Shown here one piece after another: positions 22,597-33,118 of a stretch of 64,000 nt of DNA (within the stretch, counting starts at the first letter, position 1; the number at the start of each line of letters is the position of its first letter). The notes below the pieces were generated by a model. The model ran no database searches. It was given only the letters and a program-made list of their open reading frames with translations, and had not been told where the DNA came from. This DNA comes from Limnephilus marmoratus. Lineage: Eukaryota; Arthropoda; Insecta; Trichoptera; Limnephilidae. Position numbers and translations under genes: made by a program. The stretch spans positions 20,770,627-20,834,626 of the forward strand of contig OU862922.1 of the NCBI GenBank assembly GCA_917880885.1, written 5' to 3'.

Positions 22597-24510
22597 TTAC
22601 AATAATTTGTAGGATTCAACAAAGTGTTGGTTTAAATTGCATTTTAGAATGTAAAGGGAATCAGCAAATACATCTACAATACCACCAAACTTGTTGCCTA
22701 AATAATGCATCCTATTGGTAAGTGAGTGTGATTGATAGTTAGTTGTGTATGTGTTGCAAAAGAATGTTATATTTTGTCTAGTATTCCTTGTCGGTACAAG
22801 AAGTTTAATAGTAGAAACGATGGCAGGGCTGTCAATTAGGTTGTTCATAATTCTGTACAATAAAATTAGGTCTGAAATGATTCTTCTGTCAGACAGCGTA
22901 ATTAAATTTAGTCGATTCATTAAACTTAAATAATTAATGTTTTCTATTGGAATTTTGAGTTTGAAATTTAAGTACCTAAGAAATTTGTGTTGAACTCGTT
23001 CTATTTTGTTAGAGTGTACTTTATAGAAAGGGGACCAAATAGGTGAATTATATTCAACTTGACATCTAACTAATGAAATGTAGAGTGTTTTCATGCAATC
23101 CAAGGACTTAAAATCAGTTAGGGTTCTACAAAGGAAGCCAAGAATCTTTAAAGCCTTATTAGTTATATTATCTATATGTGGTGTGAATGTTAAGTTTGAA
23201 TCGAATATAACTCCCAAGTCGCGAATTTGTAATACTGGTGTTAATTTAACATTATTTAAATTATATTCATGTAAAATATGAGAATGAGTTCTGGAAAATC
23301 GTATTACTTGACATTTCTCAGTATTCAAAAATAACATATTTTGTTCGCACCATTTAAAAAATTCATCTAAATTAGCTTGTAAAATTAGGCAATCATATAT
23401 ATTTCGTATTTTTTTAAACAATTTTAGATCATCTGCAAAAAGTAGGACTTGTACATCTTTAAATATGTTTACAATGTCATTAATGAATATTAAGAAGAAT
23501 ATTGGGCCGAGGTGGGACCCTTGCGGGACACCACTTGTGGCCTCGAATACATAGGATTCTATAAAATTAATCCTCACACTAAGCACTCTATTACTGAGGT
23601 AACTGATAATCCATGTCAATAAACTTCCTTTGATGCCTAACAGTCGGAGTTTGGATATAAGAATGTGATGTCGAACCTTATCAAATGCTTTACTGAAATC
23701 AGTGTATATAGAATCCACTTGTTGTTTCAGACTAAGGGATTCGGATATGTAATTATTATAGATAGTTAAATTACTTAAGGTAGATCGACCTCTGATAAAG
23801 CCATGTTGGTTAGGAACAATAATATTGTTGATAGGTTTTACAATGGTATCTAATACTAATGACTCGAAAAGTTTGGGTAAAGCAGACATAATACAAATAG
23901 GTCTATAGTTTGATATATCGCTTTTGTCTCCTTTTTTATGAATAGGCGTTAAATAACTCTTTTTCCACAGAGCCGGAAAACAGCCAGATGCTAAGGATTT
24001 GTTAAAAAGTTTTTGTATGGGATATATCAAACTATCAATGCAAGTTATTAAAAATATGGGAGGAATACCATCAGGTCCAGCAGATTTATTACTATCCAAT
24101 GCTTTTATGCCCCTTTTTAAAGATTCTAATTTTATGAAACATTGGCTTAGGTTTAATGACTCTTCCACTGAAGTAGTGGGGACTGCATTGACAGGAATAT
24201 CTTTGTCGTAAACACTTTTAAATGAGTCAGCAAAGAGATTAACTATACCCTCGATACTGTCAGCACATTTTTCTTTAAAATACATGTTATTAGGATATCC
24301 ACAGTTATCGTTTCGCTGAGATTTAGTAAAATTCCAGAATTTTTTCACATTGTGATGACGTACCTCATTTTCTATTACGTTAACATAGTTACTATAGCAT
24401 TTTATTGATAGTTCTTTACATTTTTTTCGTAGTTTAGTAAATGTTATATAATCGTTAGGATTTCTGGTAAGTTTATATTTTCTGTGGATACATTTTTTTT
24501 TTATTAATTA
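22597..24510 (-). CDS. Retrotransposon ORF2, reverse transcriptase domain
   Basis: The frame is open from 24510 to the stop at 22597; a GTG at 24348 is not a real start. Domain order (residues counted from that GTG): SAGPDGIPP near 90, YRPICIMSALPKLFE near 147, TDFSKAFDKVRH near 222 (motif A Asp), SGVPQGSHLGP near 275 (motif B), LLFADDLKLF near 305 (motif C, two catalytic Asp), then a long thumb and C-terminal region with IWSPFYK and SLTNRMHYLGN. All key reverse-transcriptase residues are present. It would be continuous with the endonuclease if the homopolymer shift were absent. It copies element RNA at the nicked chromosome in the nucleus. Confidence 0.9.
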
Positions 24511-25420
24511 AATTAGTTAATTCTTTTGTAAACCATTTCGGATAATAAGATGATTTGAAGCTAACCCTGGGAACAAATTGTTCTATAGAGGTATTTAAAA
24601 TCGAGTAAAAGTGTTCTAATTGATCATTTATATTATTTTCCTCATCTAAAAAGGACCAATCTGTTTGGATAAGGTACTCAATAATATGATGGTATTCAGC
24701 TTTGGAAAAGTTATACGATGGGGCACTTGTTTTTTTTGAAGATGTTAAAGGCATATTTGTTATGATAATATCCAATGGTGGGTGGTATTGATCTAACGGT
24801 AATAATAATTCGTCGGATAGTTCAACCACTATTTTCGAATCACTTGAAAACACTAAATCCAACATTCGATTGTTAAAGTTGAAAATCTTGTTTGATTGAG
24901 TTAGTCCCAAGAATAAAGACATATCACGAATTTCACTGCATTTATCACACTGTAATTCTGCTTGGTTTGTAGCAGGTCCATTGTCATCTTGGCTGGTCCA
25001 GTTGGGAAGGTTATAATCACCGGCAATAATGAATTTTGCTTTAGGATATTTGAATTTGAGTACTTCTATGTCATCAATGTGATTTTTATATGTTTGCAAA
25101 TCAGATGCAGGTGGGATATAGACACAGCCGATAATAATTTTTCCATTAGGTATATTGAGCAATACAAAAATTTGTTCAACACTTTTGTGTTTAACCGGTA
25201 ATTTAGTAGATGATATATTCTTGGATACGCACAGCATCACACCTCCTCCGTTAGACTTTTTGCTCGTAATAGAATTTCGATCAGAACGATATGTGGTATA
25301 GTGATGTAGGCCTAATTCAGACGAGCTGATGTCAGCATTTAACCATGTTTCAGTTAAAAACAGAATGTCGTGTGAGAAGATTGGGGAGTTAGTTTTAAGT
25401 TGGTGCAATTTTGTACGCAT
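24473..25420 (-). CDS. Retrotransposon ORF2, endonuclease domain
   Basis: APE-type endonuclease that nicks the target DNA for reverse transcription. From ATG at 25420: FLTETWLN near residue 21 (catalytic Glu), CVYIPPASD near 100, GDYNLPNWT near 138 (Asp and Asn of the active site), and LDQYHPPLDI near 208 in the position of the Asp-His pair. The frame continues open upstream of this ATG, giving YQNVRG just before MRTKL, so the true N-terminus is probably further 5'. It ends at 24473 only because of the shift in the T-run at 24493-24502; the next frame carries the reverse transcriptase. Confidence 0.85.
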   Translation of the reverse strand: MRTKLHQLKTNSPIFSHDILFLTETWLNADISSSELGLHHYTTYRSDRNSITSKKSNGGGVMLCVSKNISSTKLPVKHKSVEQIFVLLNIPNGKIIIGCVYIPPASDLQTYKNHIDDIEVLKFKYPKAKFIIAGDYNLPNWTSQDDNGPATNQAELQCDKCSEIRDMSLFLGLTQSNKIFNFNNRMLDLVFSSDSKIVVELSDELLLPLDQYHPPLDIIITNMPLTSSKKTSAPSYNFSKAEYHHIIEYLIQTDWSFLDEENNINDQLEHFYSILNTSIEQFVPRVSFKSSYYPKWFTKELTNLINKKKMYPQKI

Positions 25421-25476
25421 TCCCCGTACATTTTGATAATATCCTGTAAGTCTAGAAAATCTGTTCTGTTTGTTTT

Positions 25477-26169
25477 TCAGTTTTTTGATTGAGTTTTGAT
25501 GATTTTGGGAATTCCATTGAAATGTTTGATTCGTAAATCGACTTCGCCCTTTTCTTTCCTCTCTTCTAATTCCTTCCAGAGGTCAGTTAAATGTTGTCTT
25601 TGTTGTAGAGTCCTATCAGGTTTGATTATAATTCCATTGGACAGAGTAGTTTTGTTAAAGAGTATAAGTTTCGCCTGTTTGACTTCATCGAATTCTAATT
25701 TAATTGGCCTGGTTTTGTTTGGAATTTTACTTCCAAGCCTGTAAATTTTCACATCTTCTAGATTGAACTCGCTATTAATTTCACTAATAGCTGCTAATAC
25801 CTTTTTTCCATCCTCCAAGACGCTCACCGTGGTAGAGTTAGAATTACATTCGGGGACGTTGAGTAAAATGACGTTCTTCGAGCGGGTCTTGCGTTCCTCA
25901 ATCTCAGCGAACACGTCACAAATTGGTGTTGTTTCCTGTGGTAATACTTTCTTTTCGATAATTTTTTCGAATGTCATAACTTTTCCTTCAAGAACTCCAA
26001 CAGTTACTCCAAGGTCTTGCATAGTTCCAGATAGATTAGAAAGTTTACTGAGTATTTTTGCCATTTGGTCTTTTGTTATTTTCAAAGCAGGATCGGTAAT
26101 GGCATTGTGGATGCTATTAATCTCATCCTTAGCTTTGTTTAAGTAAGCAATTGCTTCATTATTATTCAT
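25477..26169 (-). CDS. Retrotransposon ORF1 protein (nucleic-acid chaperone)
   Basis: A 230-residue intact frame from ATG at 26169. The first ~90 residues are rich in Lys, Glu and Leu heptad-like spacing (probable coiled coil). The middle carries a RRM-like block (NVILLNVPE, EFNLEDVKIYRLG), and the C-terminal part has RTLQQRQHLTDLW and then DLRIKHFNGIPKII. That ending is typical of ORF1 proteins of arthropod CR1/Jockey-like elements, which bind the element RNA in the RNP. No CCHC knuckle. The stop (25477-25479) lies inside the upstream extension of the ORF2 frame, so ORF2 may be translated by reinitiation or frameshift. Confidence 0.8.
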   Translation of the reverse strand: MNNNEAIAYLNKAKDEINSIHNAITDPALKITKDQMAKILSKLSNLSGTMQDLGVTVGVLEGKVMTFEKIIEKKVLPQETTPICDVFAEIEERKTRSKNVILLNVPECNSNSTTVSVLEDGKKVLAAISEINSEFNLEDVKIYRLGSKIPNKTRPIKLEFDEVKQAKLILFNKTTLSNGIIIKPDRTLQQRQHLTDLWKELEERKEKGEVDLRIKHFNGIPKIIKTQSKN

Positions 26170-26215
26170 TTCGAAAGTGAGATTTTTTTTAAAGAAAATA
26201 ATATGAGTGACAACC

Positions 26216-26696
26216 CAGCTCGCAATGTAGGTAGGAACAAAATTTGCTTTCAGTGAATTTGTTACTGATACAACAGAACTAAATTCAAATAAAAAATAAA
26301 TGGATTATTGTTTTCGAAATGTCAAAAAAATATTTTAATTAGAAATGTCAAAATGATTTTAAGTTTGATAAAAAGTCACTATAAATACATACTGAATTTA
26401 TGAAATTTCACTGAATTTATGAAATTTCACTAGGGAAGTGGTCCGAAAACACAAAAAGCACAAAATTGAATATTTTCAAACGATTATTACCGTTTTTAAT
26501 AATTATTAATTGGCGAACGTTTGGTACGTACTACCTAGACTTGCGAAACAAAAGACATAATTAATGCAACGTTAACGTTTCTGCTGGAGACACTAGAGTT
26601 TTTCATTTACCCGCGAAAACTAATGAAGTTAATGTAAATTATTAGTATATTATTTTATTTTTTAACTTTATGAGTAAAACCTCAAATTGTAATTTT
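26216..26696. other. No gene seen
   Basis: AT-rich flank. A short direct repeat (TGAATTTATGAAATTTCACT) occurs twice at 26393-26431. Confidence 0.45.
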
Positions 26697-26911
26697 TAAA
26701 TAAATGAAGACAATATAAGCGAAACTCAATCGAAAATCTGGAAACAGAAAAATCAGAAAAACATATTGACAGTATTGACACCTCTGGGACTCGAACCCAG
26801 CAACCCAGCAAGAGGTCCTGGGTTCGAGTCCCAGAGGTGTCATTATGTTTTTCTGATTTTTCTGTTTCCAGATTTTCGATTGAGTTTCGCTTATATTGTC
26901 TTCATTTATTT
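26697..26911. mobile_element. Head-to-head SINE-2 pair forming a hairpin
   Basis: Arms 26697-26800 and 26818-26911 are near-perfect reverse complements, with a 17-base centre and one ~9-bp extra segment in the left arm. The inner ends are the 3' half of a tRNA-like head (CTGGGTTCGAGTCCCAG with a B-box, then AGAGGTGTCA). The outer parts match the body of the SINE at 44755-44955 (TCTGTTTC, TCAATC/TTCAAT, TTGTCTTCA). Not a tRNA gene: the 5' half and anticodon arm are missing on both sides. Confidence 0.75.
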
Positions 26912-27007
26912 AAATTTTTATAAATTATTAGTCGTCCCTAATATTTTCAAACAGAGACATAATACACAGTTGCTGTTTTAGAGTGCCAAATTTTACCTGT
27001 TAAGGCT

Positions 27008-27976
27008 ACATTTAAGGAGGCTGAAAAAGGGCTTAGTGCACTTCAAAATTGGCTTAAAATCAACTCGCTTACCCTTAATATAAGCAAAACAAAATATATA
27101 ACATTTTCAATGAACTCAAGGGGCCAACCAATAAAATCACTAGAACTAAAATTACATGAATGCCATGGAAATAATACACAATGTTACTGCCCTGTTATCG
27201 AAAAAACACAAAACATTAAATATCTCGGAGTAATAATTGACGAAAATCTTAGATGGAACCTACACATCAAAGGTATTACGGAAAAACTCACTAGCCTTAT
27301 ATATTTTTTTTTTAAATTTAAGAAATGAGTTAAATAAAAAGGATATGAAAAAGGTCTACTACGCGTTATGTCATTCTCGAATTGAATATGGAATCATAGG
27401 ATGGGGATCTGCTACACATATGTACCTACAATACGATTCAAAAAGGAATCATAAAGACCATATTGAAAGTACCAATTAGAACGCCTTCAATTGAAATTTT
27501 CAATAACTTTGACGTACCAAATGTACAGCAAATATATGCCAAAAATATATTATTGAAGCTCTTCAAAAATAATGAATCCTCTACTAGACCGTGTATGCAT
27601 AACACTAGATCAAATAAAAATGATATAAAAAATATTCCAAGTTATAAAACCACATTTGGACAAAGAAACTATACATACTTTGCAACAAAACTTCATAACA
27701 TACTTCCCCAAGACATAAAACTAATAAAAAATCCAATTGAATACAAATCAAGAATAAAAATATGGCTTAAAGAGGTCAATGAGAAAACCCTAGCGAAGAC
27801 GCTAAAAACGACATAGAAGACAAATGAACTATATTTAAATAACTTTAGTCCGCCTCGGCACAGGACCCCCTAGTGAGAAGGACTAAGAAATAAAATATTT
27901 TATTCTTAATTTCACCATTATATTTTGAATGTAAATTTTTTTTATATAGTCGCTATATTAAAAAAAAAAAAAAAAA
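27008..27976 (+). pseudogene. Non-LTR element, 3' fragment (family of 39695-41645)
   Basis: Translation in three frames gives KEAEKGLSALQNWLK, NIKYLGVIIDENLRWN, KKVYYALCHSRIEYGIIGWG and, after breaks, FGQRNYTYFATKLHNILPQD, collinear with the C-terminal half of the protein at 39869-41645. Frameshifts fall near 27310 and 27440. A shared 3' block (CCCCCTAGTGAGAAGGACT) is followed by an A-run at 27959-27976. 5'-truncated and inactive. Confidence 0.85.
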
Positions 27977-27989
27977 CTATGGCACAAAA

Positions 27990-28410
27990 TTATAATTCAG
28001 CATATATTTACGTACCCCGCAGCATAAAGAGAAATTAGAACATAAATACAGCACTAGATTCACGCGCAACGACTAGTTCCAAAATTTAACAATAAGTATG
28101 GACAGAGAACGTTTGAATACACCATACCGAAGATATTTAATTTATTACCTGACACTACAAAGCAATGTAATTCTGTGAATAAGGTTAAATATATGGTGAA
28201 AAATTGACTATCGGAAAAAAATATTTATATTGATATGTATGAAAAAATATTGAATCTGTAGATATAGGTAAGATGCAAATTTTTAATTTTTTAAATGTAC
28301 ATGTAACTAAAATACAAGCACCCGTTGACAAGCCAATTCAATTGGCTTAGCAGGACTTGTTTGTTGATTATATGTATTATCTATTCTTTCAATTAAAAAA
28401 AATTAAAAAA
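27990..28410 (+). pseudogene. Non-LTR element, 3' fragment, another family
   Basis: Conceptual translation contains KYSTRFTRND and, after a shift, KYGQRTFEYTIPKIFNLLPD, the usual C-terminal signature of CR1/Jockey-type proteins. It is followed by a 3' region containing the short inverted pair AGCCAATTCAATTGGCT and an A-rich end near 28390-28410. It directly abuts the A-run of the previous fragment. Confidence 0.6.
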
Positions 28411-28436
28411 TGTAACAACTGATTTGCCTAATGCTA

Positions 28437-28510
28437 GTTGAGAAATTTTGTATGACGTTTCAAAGGAGTGATGAAGTTGCATGTTGCTGAGTTGTCCGGA
28501 CGCCATTTAT
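28437..28510 (-). repeat. Half copy of the GGTGACCGGA MITE family
   Basis: Minus strand: GGCGTCCGGACAACTCAGCAAC, then TCATCACTCCTTTGAAACGTCAT, the same order of blocks as at 37858-37925. The second arm is not seen. Confidence 0.45.
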
Positions 28511-30499
28511 TGCTAGGTAACAACTTTATCATCTCTTATCTGGATTTGAACATATTTTTTTTAATATTCTAAAGACGCCATTCATTAGTAGATACTAATT
28601 TTCACACTACGTAAGAAAGTTGTTGTCATAATTTACACACTCACCCAAAAACATTTGCCTTATTTTACGACATACCGCTAATCTTCAGGCGCCCTCATAT
28701 TTTTTACGGTTTATATAACAATACAATCATTGTTCACATTTTACCAATCGCCCCCTCTGTGCGTCTTACATTTCTCCACGAGGACCTCTTTACACCGCTT
28801 CTCCTCGCGGATAATGCAATCTCTTTGATAAGATCTCTATAAAACAACAATCAAATCCAAAAAGGCGCAAGACACATTACAAAGCGAAAGACTTAGGACC
28901 TTTTATCAAGTTGATCTATTTCACCCTTAGCATTCTTTTAGGTAGGATTCCGCATGAAGTATGTCATTGATTTTCTTCATTTTATTATCCTAGAAAATGT
29001 CTACTTTGTTGGGGCGACCCGCCCGCATGAATTGTATTTTGTACGCGTGTTCGTATTATTCCCCTCCACTCCGGTTTGATTCCTCGCTATGTTAGTTTGG
29101 TACTTGGTCACGTGGCGCTATTGTGCAACTAGGTCTGTCACGCTGGACTGCAATCTTTTGATTAATTATGTAAAAAAATATGTTAATGTGCTTATTGTTT
29201 TTTTTCGTGTTTTTAAAGTATGGGGGTGTGAACATTTAGTAGTAAATATTTGATATCAAAACATATTTTTTGTGCAAGGAGGTTAATCTATTTATAGGGG
29301 TTGGGTTGAAATATTTAATGAATATTTCTCTCATCGTACGTCTCATCTATGAGGTTTTTTTAGATCGATTCTTTGTCGCTTATAAATATGATTTGCGATA
29401 ATAATTAATTTCAATTTGAATATATTATGTTCGTAATTGAAATGATGGTTTTTAATGATGTTATGGTGGAGTGGTACTACACCTAGCTCGTTAGTTCTTC
29501 TAATTGACGTCAGCAGGGAATGTGATGTGACCAGCTCCGCATTACCAAAATGGGCTCTGAATCTGAATGCTCAAACTAACCATGCTATCAAGGTTCTTGT
29601 TCTTGGTTAGCGCAATTATTTTTAGCGTGAAACGTTTTTCCCACTACGAGATCCATCATGTTCAAGTCTGATTGTTTGTTTCCGTTTTTTTATTGTAAGA
29701 AAAATAGAGTAAAAATTTACAGCAACGTTTTCTTTAAAAAAATCATTTGTAATGTTAAAATATGCAAGAATATAAATAAATTTAATAAATTCCGAGGAAT
29801 ATGGTTTTTTATTGCCCTATTTTATTAGTTCTCAACGAGTTAATATTATTTGAAACAAATATTCACCGCTGTATTGTGTCCGTATGATAAATAGTTGAAT
29901 AGTTTTCCAGCTTCCGTGTTCCACCGCCAGGCGAGATGTGTCGCCGTATCATTTGTCATTTCTGCGACAGCCGCTAGGTGGATGGAGGAGGCCGTAAGAA
30001 AAATGGAAGGAAACACTCTAATTTATCGTTTTTTGTAACACGATCGTATCGTAATCTCCCGAATCAGATTAAATGTCCACGGCTTCGTGACTCAGATGAA
30101 ATTCATCCATCTTTGTCTATGAAAATTAATATGTTCTTGAGAAATAACAAAGAAAAATGATAAGTAAGTACGTTAATATTTTTTGAGAAGTCTATGAAAC
30201 TTTTTTCTCCAGAAAAAAACAATGACGAAAAATCTCGAAGCAATATAAAAAAAGCCAATGAAAAATTATGTAAAATTTGAGGCAAACGATATGGTTTTTT
30301 TGTCTTATTTCGTAAGGTGTATTTATTTTATTTTTTATTTATTATTTTTTTACAGATGTTACAATAATTAAAAAATCTTAAATTCTCGCAGAACAAATTA
30401 AGAATAACTAAATAAATTTGATTTACATTAAATTTAAAAATAAATAAATTGATTTGTACGAATTAAGAGGAACGGTTGCGCCCCCCGTTTCGGCCAGAT
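28511..30499. other. No gene seen; possible single-copy DNA
   Basis: The 28700-29160 part is less AT-rich and shows no match to other repeats in the window, so it may be unique sequence. Short frames around 29978-30285 are not convincing. No RNA gene. Confidence 0.4.
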
Positions 30500-30620
30500 T
30501 CTTAATTTTGGATTTGAGGCCAAAATACCCAACCAAATTGAATAATTTATTTTAAATCAAAAGTTGTATTAAATATTTAGTACGGATATGTGCTAGTTTT
30601 TATTTTTTTTAAATGATGAT
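30500..30620 (-). repeat. Dispersed repeat R2 fragment
   Basis: Minus strand has GGTTGGGTATTTTGGCCTC then AAATCCAAAATTAAG, matching 4520-4580 and 63610-63655; TAGTACGGATATG nearby resembles 63361-63373. Confidence 0.5.
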
Positions 30621-30815
30621 ACGTACGCAATTAAAGATTGCAACCTTGCTTTATTTTGAAATTTTGTTGTAAGTTAATTGTAATTATTAGAAAAAATATT
30701 TTGCCTTTTTTACTGTGTTAAAATAATAAAATAAAAAATAAAAATGCGTTTTTTGGTAGTAATTTTAATTTGTGTATGACAAATTCGTGCCCCGACGTAA
30801 ACAGGTCATTTGTAT

Positions 30816-31144
30816 GATACGTTTTAAGATTTTCACGGCCAAAAGTATTTTCGTTATTTGTTTTTGGGGTGTTGTGCCGTGTTGCGCTACCTCCTTATTT
30901 GGCCAACGTTTCGGACATCGTTGCAGTGTCCATCATCAGGGCAGATCCGGCAGATCCGGTAGATGTGTCAACAAATAAATTTAAACATCTGAAAAATAAA
31001 TTTGTCAACAAATAAATTTAAGCACATCTACCGGATCTGCCGGATCTGCCCTGACGGTGGACATTGCAACGAAGTCTGAAACGTTGGCTAAAGAAGGAGG
31101 TAGCGCAACGCCGCATAACACCCCAAAAACAAATAACGAAAAAA
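30816..31144 (+). mobile_element. Foldback retroposon-like element, copy D
   Basis: The 5' end GATACGTTTTAAG is at 30816 and the A-run end is near 31144. Arms of about 120 bp (30839-30967 and 31023-31144) are complementary, including the GGCAGATCC units. The loop holds AACAAATAAATTTAA twice. The flanks 30803-30815 and 31145-31157 agree at 10 of 13 positions, a decayed target duplication. Same family as copies A-C. Confidence 0.75.
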
Positions 31145-31254
31145 AAGTAATTTGTAATTTAAATTTACATTATTCCAAATGCTTTCTTTTAGTAATTCAA
31201 TTTTTTTATTTGATATTTCGTTATATTTTTACAATAATATAATAAAATAATTTC

Positions 31255-31690
31255 ATATCATTTACATACTCACAAATAATTGCCCAAGTCGCCTCTAAAG
31301 TCATGAAATATTTGAATCTTTTATGGGCCAGCTTATCCACACAATAACGCATATTAATAAATTAACAAATAAATACTTGCAAGACGTAAAAAACTCGGCT
31401 AACTTATCCTAAATATAGCCACTATTCACAGATTCAAGTACCGAATAGTATACTCAGACTTTTTGAATAAATAAATCGTGTTTAAAAAATCGAAAATTTA
31501 CCTTGTCGTATGGATAATCTATGAGGAGGATGGTGAAATACCCCCTTAAACACAAATAAATAAAGTATCTAGCACATATTTGTACTAGATTTTTGATGTA
31601 CCTTTTGATTAAAAATTATTTTTCAGTTTGAATAAGTATTTAGGCCTCAAATACAAAATTAAAATTTTAATAATGCGATGTATTTGAAAT
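31255..31690. repeat. Dispersed repeat R2, diverged
   Basis: CTCACAAATAATT, CCTCTAAAGTCATGAAA and CTTTTATGG occur in the same order as at 63484-63541, and GTATTTAGGCCTCAAAT near 31637 matches the R2 core. Non-coding. Confidence 0.4.
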
Positions 31691-31702
31691 GATATTTTAA
31701 AG

Positions 31703-31903
31703 CTTCATGACCGGAGCCTGTAGGACTATGGTATCCCTATTTGGGTATGTTTTGAGGCCGAATGGAGTGGGAAGGAAAATAAGTGGGAATGAAGAAGGTT
31801 ACGAAGTAACTGGCTCTTCAGAAACGGTGACTAGTCACGGCTAAAGTTGTCTCTTGTAAATTCTTGTCTCTTACCAGGGCGATACTCTGCATTGCATGGC
31901 ACT
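31703..31903 (-). mobile_element. SINE-1 copy, body only
   Basis: Minus-strand match to the SINE-1 body: GGCGATACT-like opening of the body, the GACTAGTCACCG block, AGAGCCAGTTACTT, CCTCAAAACATACCC and ATACCATAGTCCTACAGGC. A hAT begins about 90 bp downstream at 31997. Confidence 0.6.
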
Positions 31904-31996
31904 AGACCTTACAATTCGTTAGTGAGTAATATAAACGTAATACAGCATAAATATTATAAATGGCTATTAAAAATATGAATAGCTACGTGGTCGAAG

Positions 31997-32417
31997 CAGG
32001 GTTGCCAGGTGTTCTGTATTTTAGCACCGTGTTCGGTATGACAAAAATACCGAAGTATGGGCGATTCGGTAGTTTTTTCTGATTAATTTTTCTCCCTAAT
32101 AAACGATTCAACTGTCAGATTTGACGCAATCGGCAATCGAAGTTGCGTAGCATCCCTACTTAGTTTGTGCGGTGTTCGCTTCGTGCACGCGAAGCACTTG
32201 TTTTCGAGCCATCTCGCAGATTAGTGTTAAACATCAGGTGACTACGTACTAGCGTAAATGTGGTTATTCGAATAATTTGACTGCTTACATTGTTTCAAAG
32301 TCCGACAACCCCTCCCCCCACGACGCGGGTTTTGATTTGCCAAGGTACCACCGAAATCTAGGGAAATATTTTTTTGCTCACTGTTCGGTATATATATGGA
32401 AAAACCTGGCAACCCTG
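31997..32417. mobile_element. hAT MITE (421 bp)
   Basis: Inverted ends CAGGGTTGCCAGG at both sides, with perfect 8-bp duplications GGTCGAAG at 31989-31996 and 32418-32425. No transposase. Near its right end the segment CCTCCCCCCACG is locally GC-rich. Confidence 0.85.
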
Positions 32418-32425
32418 GGTCGAAG

Positions 32426-33118
32426 ACACCCTCATAATAAAGGTAGTATTGAATACGATAACCGAATTCCAATTTCAAAGTTTAAAAAATTACAAAGCAA
32501 ATTAATTTCATAAAGCCTCAGAAATTTGTTATCCCTCAGAATTCAGTTTGAATTTGCCTCATACAATGACATTTAAAGGTTATTATTGCAGCGCAAAATT
32601 CGCAAACGCAATATTTTTTCTTAATCATTACTCATAACCCGCAATGATGAAGCTTCCCTTTGCAAAGATCTTCTCATATTATTCTTTTTCACATCAAAGT
32701 ATTTTTGATGTCATTGTTTCTCCGTTTCTTTTCCGCAATTCCCCTTTCCCGCTTTTTTTACCGGCTCTCAATTTTTTCAATTGAAAAATTTAATACCAGG
32801 AAAAATTTAATACGTGGGGAAGCCTATTCATAGAGAATTCTGAAAAATTATATCGAAGAAATCTTTTTGGAAAGTGTATTAACTAAATTGATATTGTGAT
32901 CATGAAAGATAATAAAATATAATACTCTCGTAACCAATTTGCGAGGGAGAAGAAGACAGCGCGGAGGGATAAAGGAAAAATATACTATGATATTTCTGTT
33001 ACCTCTTCCTAGTACATACCTACTTTTCTACTTAAACATGTTTGTACACTTTTATACATATAATTATGTAAATAAATTTTATAAATCCTACACCAAACGC
33101 AATAGCCAGTTCTCTTCA
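32426..33118. other. No gene seen
   Basis: Non-coding; contains AATTTAATAC repeated around 32787-32812. No supported frame before the reverse-transcriptase fragment. Confidence 0.4.

Larger units (their letters stand above)
22299..26215 (-). mobile_element. Near full-length CR1/Jockey-type retrotransposon
   Basis: Minus-strand element of about 3.9 kb with ORF1 (25477-26169), an ORF2 endonuclease part (24473-25420, with its open frame reaching into the ORF1 end) and a reverse transcriptase part (22597-24510). The 3' untranslated region has GCCCCTACGGGCGTATAAC and then a (TAAA)n tail at about 22299-22320. ORF2 is split only by a shift in a ten-base T-run at 24493-24502. No inverted termini or LTRs. 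The 5' boundary is approximate, and I could not fix a target duplication. The youngest-looking retrotransposon in the window. Confidence 0.85.

Noticed and set aside
23999..26146. Plus-strand frames opposite the retrotransposon
   Set aside because: Antisense shadows of the reverse transcriptase, endonuclease and ORF1 frames.
26766..26850. A possible tRNA gene from the GGTTCGAGTCCC B-box
   Set aside because: Only the T-arm and 3' acceptor side exist, mirrored on both sides; no D-arm or anticodon arm.
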